DNA from: Prauserella alba
Lineage (GTDB): Bacteria; Actinomycetota; Actinomycetes; Mycobacteriales; Pseudonocardiaceae
Reading direction: 5' to 3'
Assembly: GCF_024171735.1 (NCBI RefSeq)
Contig: NZ_JAMTCH010000007.1
Span: 248,001-312,000, forward strand
DNA: 64,000 bases
Part shown: one piece after another, positions 51,316-59,406 of the stretch
How the letters are laid out: every line of letters begins with the position of its first letter
How positions within the stretch are numbered: position 1 is the stretch's first letter
The notes under the pieces: model-generated
Told to the model about the DNA's origin: nothing
The model's database searches: none
The model's input: only the letters and a program-made list of their open reading frames with translations
Made by a program: the position numbers and the translations under genes

Positions 51316-52359
51316 TCAGCTGGCCAGGTCGGAGAACTCGGGCGCCTGGTCGATGATCGACTCGAGACGCTTGCGCTTCTTCTCGATGTAGTCCTTGCTG
51401 TCCTTGATCGGGACATAGTTGGGAATGAACTTGTTCTTGGCCAGTTCGTCGATGTAGCCGTCGGTCTCGATCGCCTTGGCCGTCGCGGAGTCCAGGGTCT
51501 GCCTGAAGTTCTTCTCGACGTCCTTCGGCATCAGCAGGAAGAACTCCTTGTTGAAGGTGAAGGGCTGGCCGTCGACCTCGATGCCCTGCTCCTTGAAGGT
51601 GGGGATGTCGTACCCCTCGACCGGCTCGCTCGCGGTGATGCCGAGGAACTTCTCGCGGACCTTGTCCTCCACGTCGTCCTTGGTGTACTGCTCGTTCCCG
51701 CCGATCGAGCCGTAGATGATGTCGACGTTGCCCGCCCACAGCGCCTGGTTCTTCTCCTCGTCGGAACCCGTCGCGAAGACCTTGATCCGCTCCGCCACCT
51801 CGGCGCCGTACTCGTCCTCCACCCAGAGGTAGAACGCATCGAGCGACAGTTCGGAGGTGCCACCTGCCTCGACGGCGAAGGTGAGGTTCTCGCCGGGGTT
51901 GTCCTTGAGCCACTGGGCCGCCTCGGCCATCGTGTCGTACGGCGCCTCGTCGGCGGCGAGGAACGCGGCTCCCGGGTTGGTCGAGACGACCGGGCCGACC
52001 TTCCAGTTGTCGAGGGCGAACTTCTCCGGCTGTGCGCCGTACTTCACCGACAGGTAGGCCATGTCGTGGAAGAACATGACGGTGCTGCCGTCGGTCTTGG
52101 CCGAGTCCAGCGCCTGGAAGGCCCGGTTGGCGCCGATCGCGTCGGCCTTCATGTTGACGCCGAGCTCCTCGCCGACGTGTGTGGTGAAGGCGTGCGAGTT
52201 CTGGTAAGTGTCTGCCGTGGTCGAGCTCGAGCCGAGCACGACGCGGACGCGGTTGACATCGAGGCCGTTCTCGGATCCCGACCCGCCCAGTGAGCCGCAT
52301 CCGGCGATGCCCACAGCCAGGATGGGGACGGTCGTGAGTGCTGCCAGCTTCCTGTGCAT
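51316..52359 (-). CDS. tctC: Tripartite tricarboxylate transporter, substrate-binding lipoprotein TctC
   Basis: A 347-residue extracytoplasmic binding protein. The signal peptide ends at the lipobox VGIAGC (Cys21), so it is lipid-anchored. The body fits the TctC/BugT family, but the usual PxxPGG loop is not obvious, which may mean an unusual ligand. AAAGGAG lies six bases before the ATG at 52359. The frame is open to 52419, but that part is upstream of the signal peptide. It heads tctCBA and is divergent from a LysR gene. Confidence 0.88.
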   Translation of the reverse strand: MHRKLAALTTVPILAVGIAGCGSLGGSGSENGLDVNRVRVVLGSSSTTADTYQNSHAFTTHVGEELGVNMKADAIGANRAFQALDSAKTDGSTVMFFHDMAYLSVKYGAQPEKFALDNWKVGPVVSTNPGAAFLAADEAPYDTMAEAAQWLKDNPGENLTFAVEAGGTSELSLDAFYLWVEDEYGAEVAERIKVFATGSDEEKNQALWAGNVDIIYGSIGGNEQYTKDDVEDKVREKFLGITASEPVEGYDIPTFKEQGIEVDGQPFTFNKEFFLLMPKDVEKNFRQTLDSATAKAIETDGYIDELAKNKFIPNYVPIKDSKDYIEKKRKRLESIIDQAPEFSDLAS

Positions 52360-52463
52360 GTGAACTCCTTTGTTCATGGCCGCGAGATCCGGACGGTGCA
52401 GCGGGGCGGCGATGGTCACAGGACGATAGGCAGCGCCTACGATGTGAGTCCAAGTGTGAAGAA

Positions 52464-52477
52464 GTATGACGTGATAC
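52464..52477. promoter_or_regulatory. Candidate LysR box between tctC and lysR
   Basis: GTATGACGTGATAC is a 14-bp palindrome of the form GTAT-n-ACGT-n-ATAC, lying 10 bp before the LysR start in the 127-bp divergent region. Its position suits negative autoregulation by the LysR protein at 52487, with activation of tctCBA from the other side. Confidence 0.5.
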
Positions 52478-52486
52478 CTTTAGAGC

Positions 52487-53404
52487 ATGAGCTCGGTGAC
52501 CCTCGATCAGGTTCACTGCTTCATCGCGGTCGCGGAGGAACTGCACTTCGGCCGGGCGGCGGAGCGGCTCTCGATGACGCAACCACCGTTGAGCCGCCAG
52601 ATCCAGAAGCTGGAGCGATCGGTGGGTGCGTCACTGCTGGAGCGGGACAACCGCCGGGTGGCCCTCACCGGTGCGGGTGCCGCGTTCCTCGGTGAGGCGT
52701 ACCGCCTGCTCAACCTGGTCGAGAGCGCCGGAGATCTCGCCCGCCGGGTCGACGCCGGATCGTCGGGTGTGGCGAGACTCGGCTTCACCGCCGTCTCCGC
52801 GATCTCGGTGCTCGGGCCGCTGCTGCGGCGGCTGAACGCGAAGCTCCCCGATGTGGAGGTGCAACTCTCGGAGCGGGTCACGCCCGCCCAGGTCGACGGC
52901 ATCCGGCGCGACGAGTTGGACGTCGGGCTGGCCCGGCCGCCGTTCGACACCGCGATGCTGGCTTCGAAGGTGATCCTGCGCGAGCCGCTCATGGCCGTCG
53001 TTCCCGCCGGTCACCCGTTGGCCTCGGCCGACTCCCCGCTCACGCCGGGCGACTTCGAGGACCAGGCGGTGATCGGCTACCACCCCGAGCAGTCGCGCTA
53101 TTTTCACGAGTTGACCGTGCGGTTCCTGGCCAACGCCCATCCGCGGGTCGAACAACGTGTGCACCAGGTGCTGACCGCGATGCTGCTGGTGGCTGCCGAG
53201 CGCGGCGTGGCCGTCGCCCCGGCCTCGGCCTCCTCGCTCGGTGTTCCGGGTGTGGTCTTCAAGGACCTCGACCACTCCGGCGGCGACACTCACGTCGACG
53301 CCGATCCCGAACGGCCGGTCGAGTTGCACGCGATCTGGTCGCGCGAGGGCGTGAGTCCCGTGGTGAGTCGCGTGCTGGAGGTCATCACCGACGTCGTGGC
53401 GTAG
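52487..53404 (+). CDS. LysR-family regulator of the tct operon
   Basis: A 305-residue LysR protein. The helix-turn-helix is at 5-65 (FIAVAEELHFGRAAERLSMT and PPLSRQIQKLE). The effector domain (about 90-300) has the usual two-lobed pattern, with VGLARPP and AVVPAGHPLA. It is divergent from tctC and probably activates it in response to the imported acid. Confidence 0.92.
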   Translation: MSSVTLDQVHCFIAVAEELHFGRAAERLSMTQPPLSRQIQKLERSVGASLLERDNRRVALTGAGAAFLGEAYRLLNLVESAGDLARRVDAGSSGVARLGFTAVSAISVLGPLLRRLNAKLPDVEVQLSERVTPAQVDGIRRDELDVGLARPPFDTAMLASKVILREPLMAVVPAGHPLASADSPLTPGDFEDQAVIGYHPEQSRYFHELTVRFLANAHPRVEQRVHQVLTAMLLVAAERGVAVAPASASSLGVPGVVFKDLDHSGGDTHVDADPERPVELHAIWSREGVSPVVSRVLEVITDVVA

Positions 53405-53418
53405 CGCCGCTCCGGTCG

Positions 53419-54078
53419 TCAGGGTGGGCCGAGGCGGTCGAGGATCGCGGCGGCGGTCCAGGTGGCGAAGTCGTCGTGGGGCCAGCCGCACACGGTCACG
53501 AGGTGGTCGTAGGCGTCGTGTGAGGTGAGCAGCCCGATCATGTCGGCCAGTCGTGCCCGGGACGTCGCGTCCCTGCTCGGCAGCCCGCCCGCGTTCTCGG
53601 ACGTCTCGAGCCAGGTGGCGATCTCCCGTCGGCGCAGGGCTGCGAGTTCCGCCCGCGCGGCGGCCACCGTCTCGTCGGCGGCCGCCGCGACCGTGAACGC
53701 CCGCCAGATGCCGAGCGAATCACGCAGCCCGTCGGCGAGCCGGGCCGTCGCGGTGGTGATCGCCGCGGCGATGTCGTCGTCGCGGCCGGGGAAGTCGCCG
53801 ATGAGCGCGGTCAGGTCGACGGCGTCGGCGTCACCCGCGAATCCCGAGCGGAACGCGGCCAGCAGCAGGTCGGCCTTCTTCCCGGTCTGTGTCACGGTTT
53901 CGAGTCCCACGCCTGCCTCGACGGCGATCGTCCGCATGCTCGTGCCCGCGTAGCCGCGCTCGGCGAACAGCCGTCCTGCCGTGGTGATCACGTGGGCGCG
54001 GGTGCGCTCCGCGCGTTCCCGTCGGGCCGGGGACTCGTAGCGACGGCGGCGGCGTGACTCGGCGGATTCGGCTACCAT
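53419..54078 (-). CDS. TetR-family regulator facing a glycosyltransferase
   Basis: A 219-residue TetR protein. The DNA-binding domain is at about 22-68 (TRAHVITTAGRLFAERGYAG then SMRTIAVEAGVGLETV). The turn region GLETVTQTGKKADLL departs from the usual YYHFxSK pattern. The ATG at 54078 is four bases from a 29-bp palindrome, so autorepression is very likely; the in-frame start at 54096 would place the operator inside the gene. Confidence 0.9.
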   Translation of the reverse strand: MVAESAESRRRRRYESPARRERAERTRAHVITTAGRLFAERGYAGTSMRTIAVEAGVGLETVTQTGKKADLLLAAFRSGFAGDADAVDLTALIGDFPGRDDDIAAAITTATARLADGLRDSLGIWRAFTVAAAADETVAAARAELAALRRREIATWLETSENAGGLPSRDATSRARLADMIGLLTSHDAYDHLVTVCGWPHDDFATWTAAAILDRLGPP

Positions 54079-54081
54079 CGA

Positions 54082-54110
54082 AATTCGACGATACACCGTA
54101 TCGCCGAATT
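54082..54110. promoter_or_regulatory. 29-bp palindromic TetR operator
   Basis: Nested perfect arms AATTCG (54082-54087) with CGAATT (54105-54110) and CGATAC (54089-54094) with GTATCG (54098-54103), centred on ACC. Single mismatched bases separate the two arm pairs. It lies between the divergent TetR and glycosyltransferase starts (4 and 27 bp away). It is the cleanest operator in the window. Confidence 0.85.
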
Positions 54111-54137
54111 GTCGCCGGAACGGACGGGAGGCCTGCT

Positions 54138-55370
54138 ATGTCCTCGGTGCTCGTGTGTGTGCAGCCCGCGCGGGGCCACGTCGGGCCGACCAAACCTCTC
54201 GTCGCCGCGCTCCTCGCCGCGGGCCATGACGTCGCCGTCGTGACCGGTGCGCGCTACGAGCAGGCGTTCGCCGTCCTCGGCGCCGACGTCACCGTGCTCG
54301 ACGCAGCGGTCGACTTCGACGAGACCGACCTGAACGGCTCGGTCCCCGGCAGGGCGCAGCTCCGCGGGCTGAAGCTGGGCCGGTTCGACCTGGCCACGTT
54401 CGCGGGTGCGATGCCGGGGCAGTTGCGCGCCGTCGATGAGGTGCTGGCTCGCGGGGTCGACGTCGTGCTGTGCGATCCGCTGTTCGCGGCCGGTATGGCG
54501 CTCGTCCTCCGCGGGGACGCGCCGAGGGTCCTCGTGCTCGGGTTCGTCCCGCTGACGCAGCCGATGCCGTACCGGCCCGAACCACGCGGCCTCGGCGAGC
54601 GGCTGCACGGTGCGGCGCTGCGACGGTTCATGAGCTGGATGACCGCACCGGCGCGGGAGGTCGCGCGGCGGCACGTCCGCGAGCTCATCGGTGTCGACAC
54701 CGAACTGTCCTTCATGGACTGGCCGATGCGCAGTGACGGCGTACTCCAGATGACCAGCCCGGGTTTCGAGTACCCGCGGGAGTTGGCCGCCCCGGTGCAC
54801 TTCGTCGGGCCGACGACCACGAGCTCCGCCGGTGAGCACGCCCCGCCGGAGTGGTGGGACGAGCTCGACGGGTCGCGGCCGGTGGTGCACGTGACGCAGG
54901 GGACGGTCGCGAACGGCGACCTCGGACGCCTCGTCGCCCCGGCCGTCGAGGCGCTCGCCGGCGACGACGTGCTGGTGGTCGTCACGACCGGCGGTGCCGA
55001 GCCGGACGTCGGCCCACTGCCCGCCAACGTGCGCGTGGCCACCTTCCTGCCGTACGACGAACTCCTGCCGCGCTGCGACCTGATGATCACCAACGGCGGC
55101 TACGGCGGCGTCAACCACGCGCTGCGCTACGGCGTCCCGCTGATCGTCGTCGGTGCCAGCGAGGACAAATCGGAGGTGGCTGCGCGCGTGACGTGGTCGG
55201 GCGTGGGACTCGGTTACGCGCGGGGTTCGTTGCCGGTGCCGAAGCTGCGGTCGGCCGTTCGCCGGGTGCTGGCCGACCCGGCTTACCGCCGCCGCGCGGG
55301 CGAACTGGCCGCCGAGATCGCCGCGGGCCCGTCGATGGACGACGTGGTCGAGCTGATCGTCGACGGTTGA
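54138..55370 (+). CDS. MGT/UGT-type glycosyltransferase
   Basis: A 410-residue GT1-fold enzyme that should transfer a sugar from a nucleotide sugar to a small acceptor, as in macrolide inactivation. The N-terminal loop ARGHVGPTKPLVAAL has the likely catalytic His14. The C-terminal donor-binding stretch reads TNGGYGGVNHALRYGVPLIV, with Asn where most family members have His (HGGxGT). Expression is probably induced when the divergent TetR repressor binds a drug-like ligand. Start ATG at 54138. Confidence 0.88.
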   Translation: MSSVLVCVQPARGHVGPTKPLVAALLAAGHDVAVVTGARYEQAFAVLGADVTVLDAAVDFDETDLNGSVPGRAQLRGLKLGRFDLATFAGAMPGQLRAVDEVLARGVDVVLCDPLFAAGMALVLRGDAPRVLVLGFVPLTQPMPYRPEPRGLGERLHGAALRRFMSWMTAPAREVARRHVRELIGVDTELSFMDWPMRSDGVLQMTSPGFEYPRELAAPVHFVGPTTTSSAGEHAPPEWWDELDGSRPVVHVTQGTVANGDLGRLVAPAVEALAGDDVLVVVTTGGAEPDVGPLPANVRVATFLPYDELLPRCDLMITNGGYGGVNHALRYGVPLIVVGASEDKSEVAARVTWSGVGLGYARGSLPVPKLRSAVRRVLADPAYRRRAGELAAEIAAGPSMDDVVELIVDG

Positions 55371-55405
55371 GGTGTGGTGAGCACGCGACGAGGAGGTAGC
55401 TCTCT

Positions 55406-55546
55406 ATGAAGGCTGAGGAATTCGACGAGCGTTTCGACCGCGGCGAGGACGTGACCGGGGACCTCGATCTGTCCGCGATACGGTCAGTCGTCGCGATGGC
55501 CCGGGGCGATGAGGCCGGTCTCGTAGGCCAGGGCGACGAGTTGTGA
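55406..55546 (+). pseudogene. Remnant of a CopG/BrnA-like antitoxin gene
   Basis: A 46-codon frame starting MKAEEFDERFDRGEDVTGDL, then DLS. This is the characteristic start of actinobacterial antitoxins with MKAEEFDxxFDxGEDV...LDLSxARRP, which normally run to about 70-80 residues with a ribbon-helix-helix. After DLSAIR the match stops and the frame continues into the antisense strand of the response-regulator gene (its stop is at 55484-55486). The DNA-binding part is missing and no toxin gene is adjacent. A GAGGAGG site precedes it, so a peptide may still be made. Confidence 0.6.
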
Positions 55547-56149
55547 GCGGTCGCGGGCGTCGAGTTTGGTGAGCAGCCTGCCGACATGGGTTCGTGCGGT
55601 GGCCGGGCTCATGAACAGGCGCTCGGCGACCTCCCCGTTGGAACGGCCTGCACCGACCTCGGCCAGCACCTCGCGTTCCCGCTCGGTGAGCACGTCCAAG
55701 CGGCCGGCGGCGACCGGGGCCGGTGCTTCCGCGGCCGCCCGCATGACCCGCCGGGTCACCGCCGGTGACAGCAGTGCGTCACCGCGGGAGACGATCCGCA
55801 CCGCCTCACGCAGTTCGTCCGGCGTCGCGTCCTTGAGCAGGAATCCCGCCGCGCCTGCGCGGATCGCCTGCAGGATGTTCTCGTCGGTGTCGAACGTGGT
55901 GAGCACGACGACCTGCACGGCACGCAGCCGCGGGTCGGCGACGATGCGCCGCGTGGCGTCCAGTCCGTCGGTGCCGGGCATGCGGATGTCCATCAGCACG
56001 ACGTCGGGACGTTCCGCGGCGACGAGGGCGACGCCGGTGTCGGCGCTGCCGGCCTCACCGGCCACGTCGATGTCGGCGGCACGTTCGAGCAGCGTCCGCA
56101 GTCCCGCGCGGATCAGGTGCTGATCGTCGACGAGCACGACCCGGATCAT
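55484..56149 (-). CDS. NarL/FixJ-type response regulator
   Basis: A 221-residue response regulator. The receiver domain (1-120) has Asp8 and Asp9, phosphoacceptor Asp54 (LMDIRMPG), and Lys in FLLKDATP near 105. The LuxR-type helix-turn-helix is at about 150-212 (LTEREREVLAEVGAGRSNGE and SPATARTHVGRLLTKL). It overlaps the histidine kinase stop by four bases and is the second gene of the pair. The 3' end overlaps the antitoxin remnant on the other strand. Confidence 0.95.
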   Translation of the reverse strand: MIRVVLVDDQHLIRAGLRTLLERAADIDVAGEAGSADTGVALVAAERPDVVLMDIRMPGTDGLDATRRIVADPRLRAVQVVVLTTFDTDENILQAIRAGAAGFLLKDATPDELREAVRIVSRGDALLSPAVTRRVMRAAAEAPAPVAAGRLDVLTEREREVLAEVGAGRSNGEVAERLFMSPATARTHVGRLLTKLDARDRSQLVALAYETGLIAPGHRDD

Positions 56150-57339
56150 GAGCCGTCCCGAGCCGGTATCCGCGCTGTCACGTCGAAACCCTCGCCGGGC
56201 CGGGTCATTATCAGGAGGGTGCCGCCGAGCAGGGTCAGGCGTTCGCGCATACCGGTGATGCCCCAGCCGTCGGCGGGGTTCGCCGGTGACGCGCCCCGGC
56301 CGTCGTCGCTCACGTGCACCGTCACCACGTCCTCGCCGTAATCCACGGCCACGGTCGCCGTGGTGGCGCCGGCGTGCCGCAGCACGTTGCTCAACGCCTC
56401 CTGCACGACACGATAGGCCGTCACGTCCGACACGGCCGGCAGCGTGCGCGGGGTGCCGGTCGTGCGGATGTCCACGTGCAGTCCGCCGGCCGTGGCGGTG
56501 GCGACGAGTTCGCCGAGGCGGCTCAGCCCGGGCCTGGCGCCGACTGCGGTGTCCTCGACGTCGGTGTCGGGGCTGCGGAGCGCGTCGACCGTCGCGCGCA
56601 GTTCCCTGCCTGCGTCGCGGCAGGCCGTGCGTGCCGCGGTGAGTGACCGTTCCGCGGTGTCGGGCTCGTCGTGGAGCGTCTCCCTGGCGACGTCGGTGTG
56701 CAGCGAGATCACCGACACGGTGTGGGCCAGCAGGTCGTGCAGATCGCGGGCGATGCGCACCCGTTCCTGCTCGACCCGACGGGCCGCTTCGGCCTCCTGT
56801 TCCAGGGCGGCCGCGGCGGCCTGGCTGTCCAACTCGGCTCGCCAGCCGCGCCGGGATCGCACGCTGTCGCCGAGCGCGATCACGGCGAGCATCAGGGTCG
56901 CCGAGGTCGGCGTTTCGAGGCCGAGCACGTACGACAGGTCGTCTCCCTGGGCGATCCGCACGGCCGTGGAAACGGCGAGCAGCGCCAGCGCGGTGCCGCA
57001 CGCCCAGTAGAGCCGGCCGCACTCGGCGGCGGAGTACAGCGCCGCGGCGACGGGGACGGCCAACCCGATGGGCGGATAGGAGAGCATGTAGTAGCCGAGC
57101 AGCGCGACGGCGGTGACGACCAGCACCGTGACCGGCAGGCGGCGGCGCACGAGCATCAGTGCGCCGAAGAGCGCGCCGAACGCGTACGCGGCGGGGCTCA
57201 CGGTGCCCTCACCGCCGACGTTCGCCGTGACGGCCGTTCCCACGACGATCAACACCACCACCCCGAGGGCGGTGTCGACCATGAGCCGGCCCCGGTCGTC
57301 CGTTGGTGCCGCCTCGGCGCGCTGTCCGATGTGGATCAC
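56146..57339 (-). CDS. Two-component sensor histidine kinase (HisKA_3 type)
   Basis: A 397-residue membrane kinase. Five or six hydrophobic segments lie between 20 and 160. The dimerisation and phosphorylation helix contains His201 in RIARDLHDLLAHTVSVI, and the ATP-binding domain has VVQEALSNVLRHAGAT (N box) and DDGRGASPANPADGWGITGM (G box, about 355-374). There is no extracytoplasmic sensor domain, so it may detect membrane changes. GTG start. Preceded by a small membrane gene on the same strand, 19 bp away. Confidence 0.94.
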   Translation of the reverse strand: MIHIGQRAEAAPTDDRGRLMVDTALGVVVLIVVGTAVTANVGGEGTVSPAAYAFGALFGALMLVRRRLPVTVLVVTAVALLGYYMLSYPPIGLAVPVAAALYSAAECGRLYWACGTALALLAVSTAVRIAQGDDLSYVLGLETPTSATLMLAVIALGDSVRSRRGWRAELDSQAAAAALEQEAEAARRVEQERVRIARDLHDLLAHTVSVISLHTDVARETLHDEPDTAERSLTAARTACRDAGRELRATVDALRSPDTDVEDTAVGARPGLSRLGELVATATAGGLHVDIRTTGTPRTLPAVSDVTAYRVVQEALSNVLRHAGATTATVAVDYGEDVVTVHVSDDGRGASPANPADGWGITGMRERLTLLGGTLLIMTRPGEGFDVTARIPARDGS

Positions 57340-57358
57340 CTCCCGGTTTCTGCCGGCG

Positions 57359-57829
57359 TCATCGTGGCCGGAAGCCTGGGACCATTCTGGACAGCAGCCA
57401 CGCCACGGCGCCCGCCGCCACTCCGGTGATCAGTCCGGTCAGGAGGCTGCTGCCGAAGGCGGCCGAACGGAGCACGACGGCTTCGAGCGCGGGCGAAAGG
57501 GCGTCGCCGAGGTTGCCGCCGAGTTCGGGGGCCGCGTCGTGGGCCACGTGCCACAGCGCCTGGTGCACGACGCCCAGTACGACGCCGTAGGCTCCTCCGA
57601 CGGCCGACAGCGTCAGCAGCGGGGACGGGACACGCCGCCAGAGAACGTACGCCACCCACACGGCGAGTGGCACGAACACGAGCAGTCCGTTCAGCACCGG
57701 GGCGACGGGGCCGAGGTCGTGCGCGATCGCCCGCGGCGCGCCGAGCAGTGCCAGGGCGACGATCGTGAGCGGAGCGAGGCCGAGACGTTCCCGCACGCGG
57801 CCGAGGCGTTCCCGCATGCGGCCGGTCAT
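57359..57829 (-). CDS. Four-helix membrane protein upstream of the two-component system
   Basis: A 156-residue protein with hydrophobic segments at about 20-34, 46-64, 71-92 and 118-150 and a basic N-terminus (MTGRMRERLGRVRERLG). I do not recognise the family. The 19-bp gap to the kinase gene argues that the three genes form one operon; it could be a target or an accessory to the sensor. Confidence 0.75.
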   Translation of the reverse strand: MTGRMRERLGRVRERLGLAPLTIVALALLGAPRAIAHDLGPVAPVLNGLLVFVPLAVWVAYVLWRRVPSPLLTLSAVGGAYGVVLGVVHQALWHVAHDAAPELGGNLGDALSPALEAVVLRSAAFGSSLLTGLITGVAAGAVAWLLSRMVPGFRPR

Positions 57830-58208
57830 GACCGCGCCTCCGCGGTGCTGCTGGTCCGGTGCCGCGGTGTGAACGGGCTCGTCGCCATGGCGTGACTCCC
57901 TCGATCGGAACGGGCGGTGACCGACGGAACGTTAGGCCGCCGGTGCCGGGTGCCGCGTCCGTCACGGCGCGCTCGCCCGCTACGCATCTCGACGTACGCG
58001 GACGCCGCGTACGGAGACGCTCACGTGCCGGGATTCGGGGCGATCGCACGACGGGTTGCCGCGATCACGGGGCTCGGATGTCGCCGTACCCGGATGTCGC
58101 CGTACCCGGATGTCGGAGTACTCGGATGTCGGCGTGTCAGCGTGCCCTCGGGGGAGGTGGCGCCACTGCCCGCCGGTGGCATGTCGCGGCACCGGCGGGC
58201 AGGCGATC
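57830..58208. other. Intergenic region with a tandem repeat
   Basis: These 379 bases have no credible gene. They contain the promoter of the 57359-57829 gene (in the first part) and the 16-bp tandem repeat at 58075-58138, then the 3' side of the acyl-CoA dehydrogenase gene. Confidence 0.5.
58075..58138. repeat. 16-bp tandem repeat, four units
   Basis: Four head-to-tail units of CGGATGTCGCCGTACC: 58075-58090 and 58091-58106 are identical, 58107-58122 ends GGAGTACT and 58123-58138 ends GGCGTGTC. The unit differs from the repeat at 4135, but the 16-bp period is the same. It lies about 70 bp beyond the stop of the minus-strand acyl-CoA dehydrogenase gene. Confidence 0.88.
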
Positions 58209-59384
58209 TCACGCCGTGACGGCGTCGGCGTTGTTGAGCAGCGCGCTCGGGGCCTGCAGTGCGGACTCCGATGCGGCGGCCCTGCGCCGGGCCGCGGCCA
58301 CGCCCCCGAAGCTCTCGGTGATCGCGGTCAGGCGTGCGGCCTGGTGGGCGACCTCGGCCTCGTAGGTCATGCCGATGCCGCCGTGCAGCTGGACGGCTTC
58401 CTCGGCGACGGTGGTGGCGGTGTCGCCCACGAACACGAAGGCGTCGTCGGCGATCGCGGCGAGGTCGACGTCGGCACCGCCGTCGGCGGCTTCGACGGTC
58501 GCGGTAGCCCACAGCGCCATGGACCGTGCCAGCTCCACGTGGGCGTAGAGGTCGGAGGCGCGGTGCACGAGCGCCTGGAACGTCGAGAGCGGAACGCCGA
58601 ACTGCTTGCGGTTCTTGAGGTACTCGACGGTGTGGGCGAGCGCGGCCTCCATCAGCCCGACGGCTTCGGCCAGCACGGCCACGCGAGCCCGCGCGAACGC
58701 CGTCCGCAGGGCGGCCGTCACGTCGGCTCCCGCGGTGCCGAGCGGAGTGGCGGGAGTGTCGGTGAACGTGACCTGCGAGGCGTGGCTCCAGTCGGCGCTG
58801 CGCCCGTCGGCGCGGGTGATGCCATGGGCGCCCGCCTCGACGACGTACACGCCGGTGACGCCCTCGCCGTCGGCCGCGGTCACCAGCAGGATCGAGGCCT
58901 GGTCGGCGTGCCTCACCGGCGCCTTGACCCCGGTGAGGGTCACGGAGCCGTCTCCGCCGCGGGTCGCGGTGACCGACGGGGTGGCGTTCCAGGGCCTGCC
59001 CGGTTCGGCGTGGGCGACTGCGGCCGGCTGCGTGCCCTCGGCGAGCGCGGGCAGCAGCTGTTTGGCCTGCTGCTCGGTCCCGACCGTGGCGATCAGCCAC
59101 GACGGCAGGAACACGCCGTCCAGCAGCGGTTCGGCCGCGGCGTGCTTGCCCAGCGCTTCGAGCGTCGCGTACACCTCGACCGGTCCGGCATCGGCGCCGC
59201 CGTGTTCGCCTGCGACGGTCAGCCCGGCGATGCCCATCTCGGCCAGAGTGCGCCACACGCCGTCGTTCCAGCCGAGCTCCGAGCCGGTCGCCTCGGCCCG
59301 GCCGCCCGCCGCGTAGCCACGGCCGACCGCCGAATCGACGGTCTCGAACAGCATCGCCTGGTCCTCGTTGAACTCCAGATTCAT
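58209..59384 (-). CDS. Acyl-CoA dehydrogenase, PimD-like small-subunit type
   Basis: A 391-residue flavoprotein-type dehydrogenase. The N-terminus MNLEFNEDQAMLFETVDSAV and the C-terminal QLHGGIGMTYEAEVAHQAAR (about 337-356) place it in the ACAD family. It resembles the smaller subunit of paired dehydrogenases such as PimC/PimD or the mycobacterial FadE pairs. The neighbouring ACAD gene ends 22 bp upstream on the same strand, so an alpha2-beta2 enzyme is likely. Acts on a CoA thioester provided by the CoA-transferase of the same operon. Confidence 0.9.
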   Translation of the reverse strand: MNLEFNEDQAMLFETVDSAVGRGYAAGGRAEATGSELGWNDGVWRTLAEMGIAGLTVAGEHGGADAGPVEVYATLEALGKHAAAEPLLDGVFLPSWLIATVGTEQQAKQLLPALAEGTQPAAVAHAEPGRPWNATPSVTATRGGDGSVTLTGVKAPVRHADQASILLVTAADGEGVTGVYVVEAGAHGITRADGRSADWSHASQVTFTDTPATPLGTAGADVTAALRTAFARARVAVLAEAVGLMEAALAHTVEYLKNRKQFGVPLSTFQALVHRASDLYAHVELARSMALWATATVEAADGGADVDLAAIADDAFVFVGDTATTVAEEAVQLHGGIGMTYEAEVAHQAARLTAITESFGGVAAARRRAAASESALQAPSALLNNADAVTA

Positions 59385-59406
59385 GCCCGTGCCCTCTTCC
59401 GCCTTC

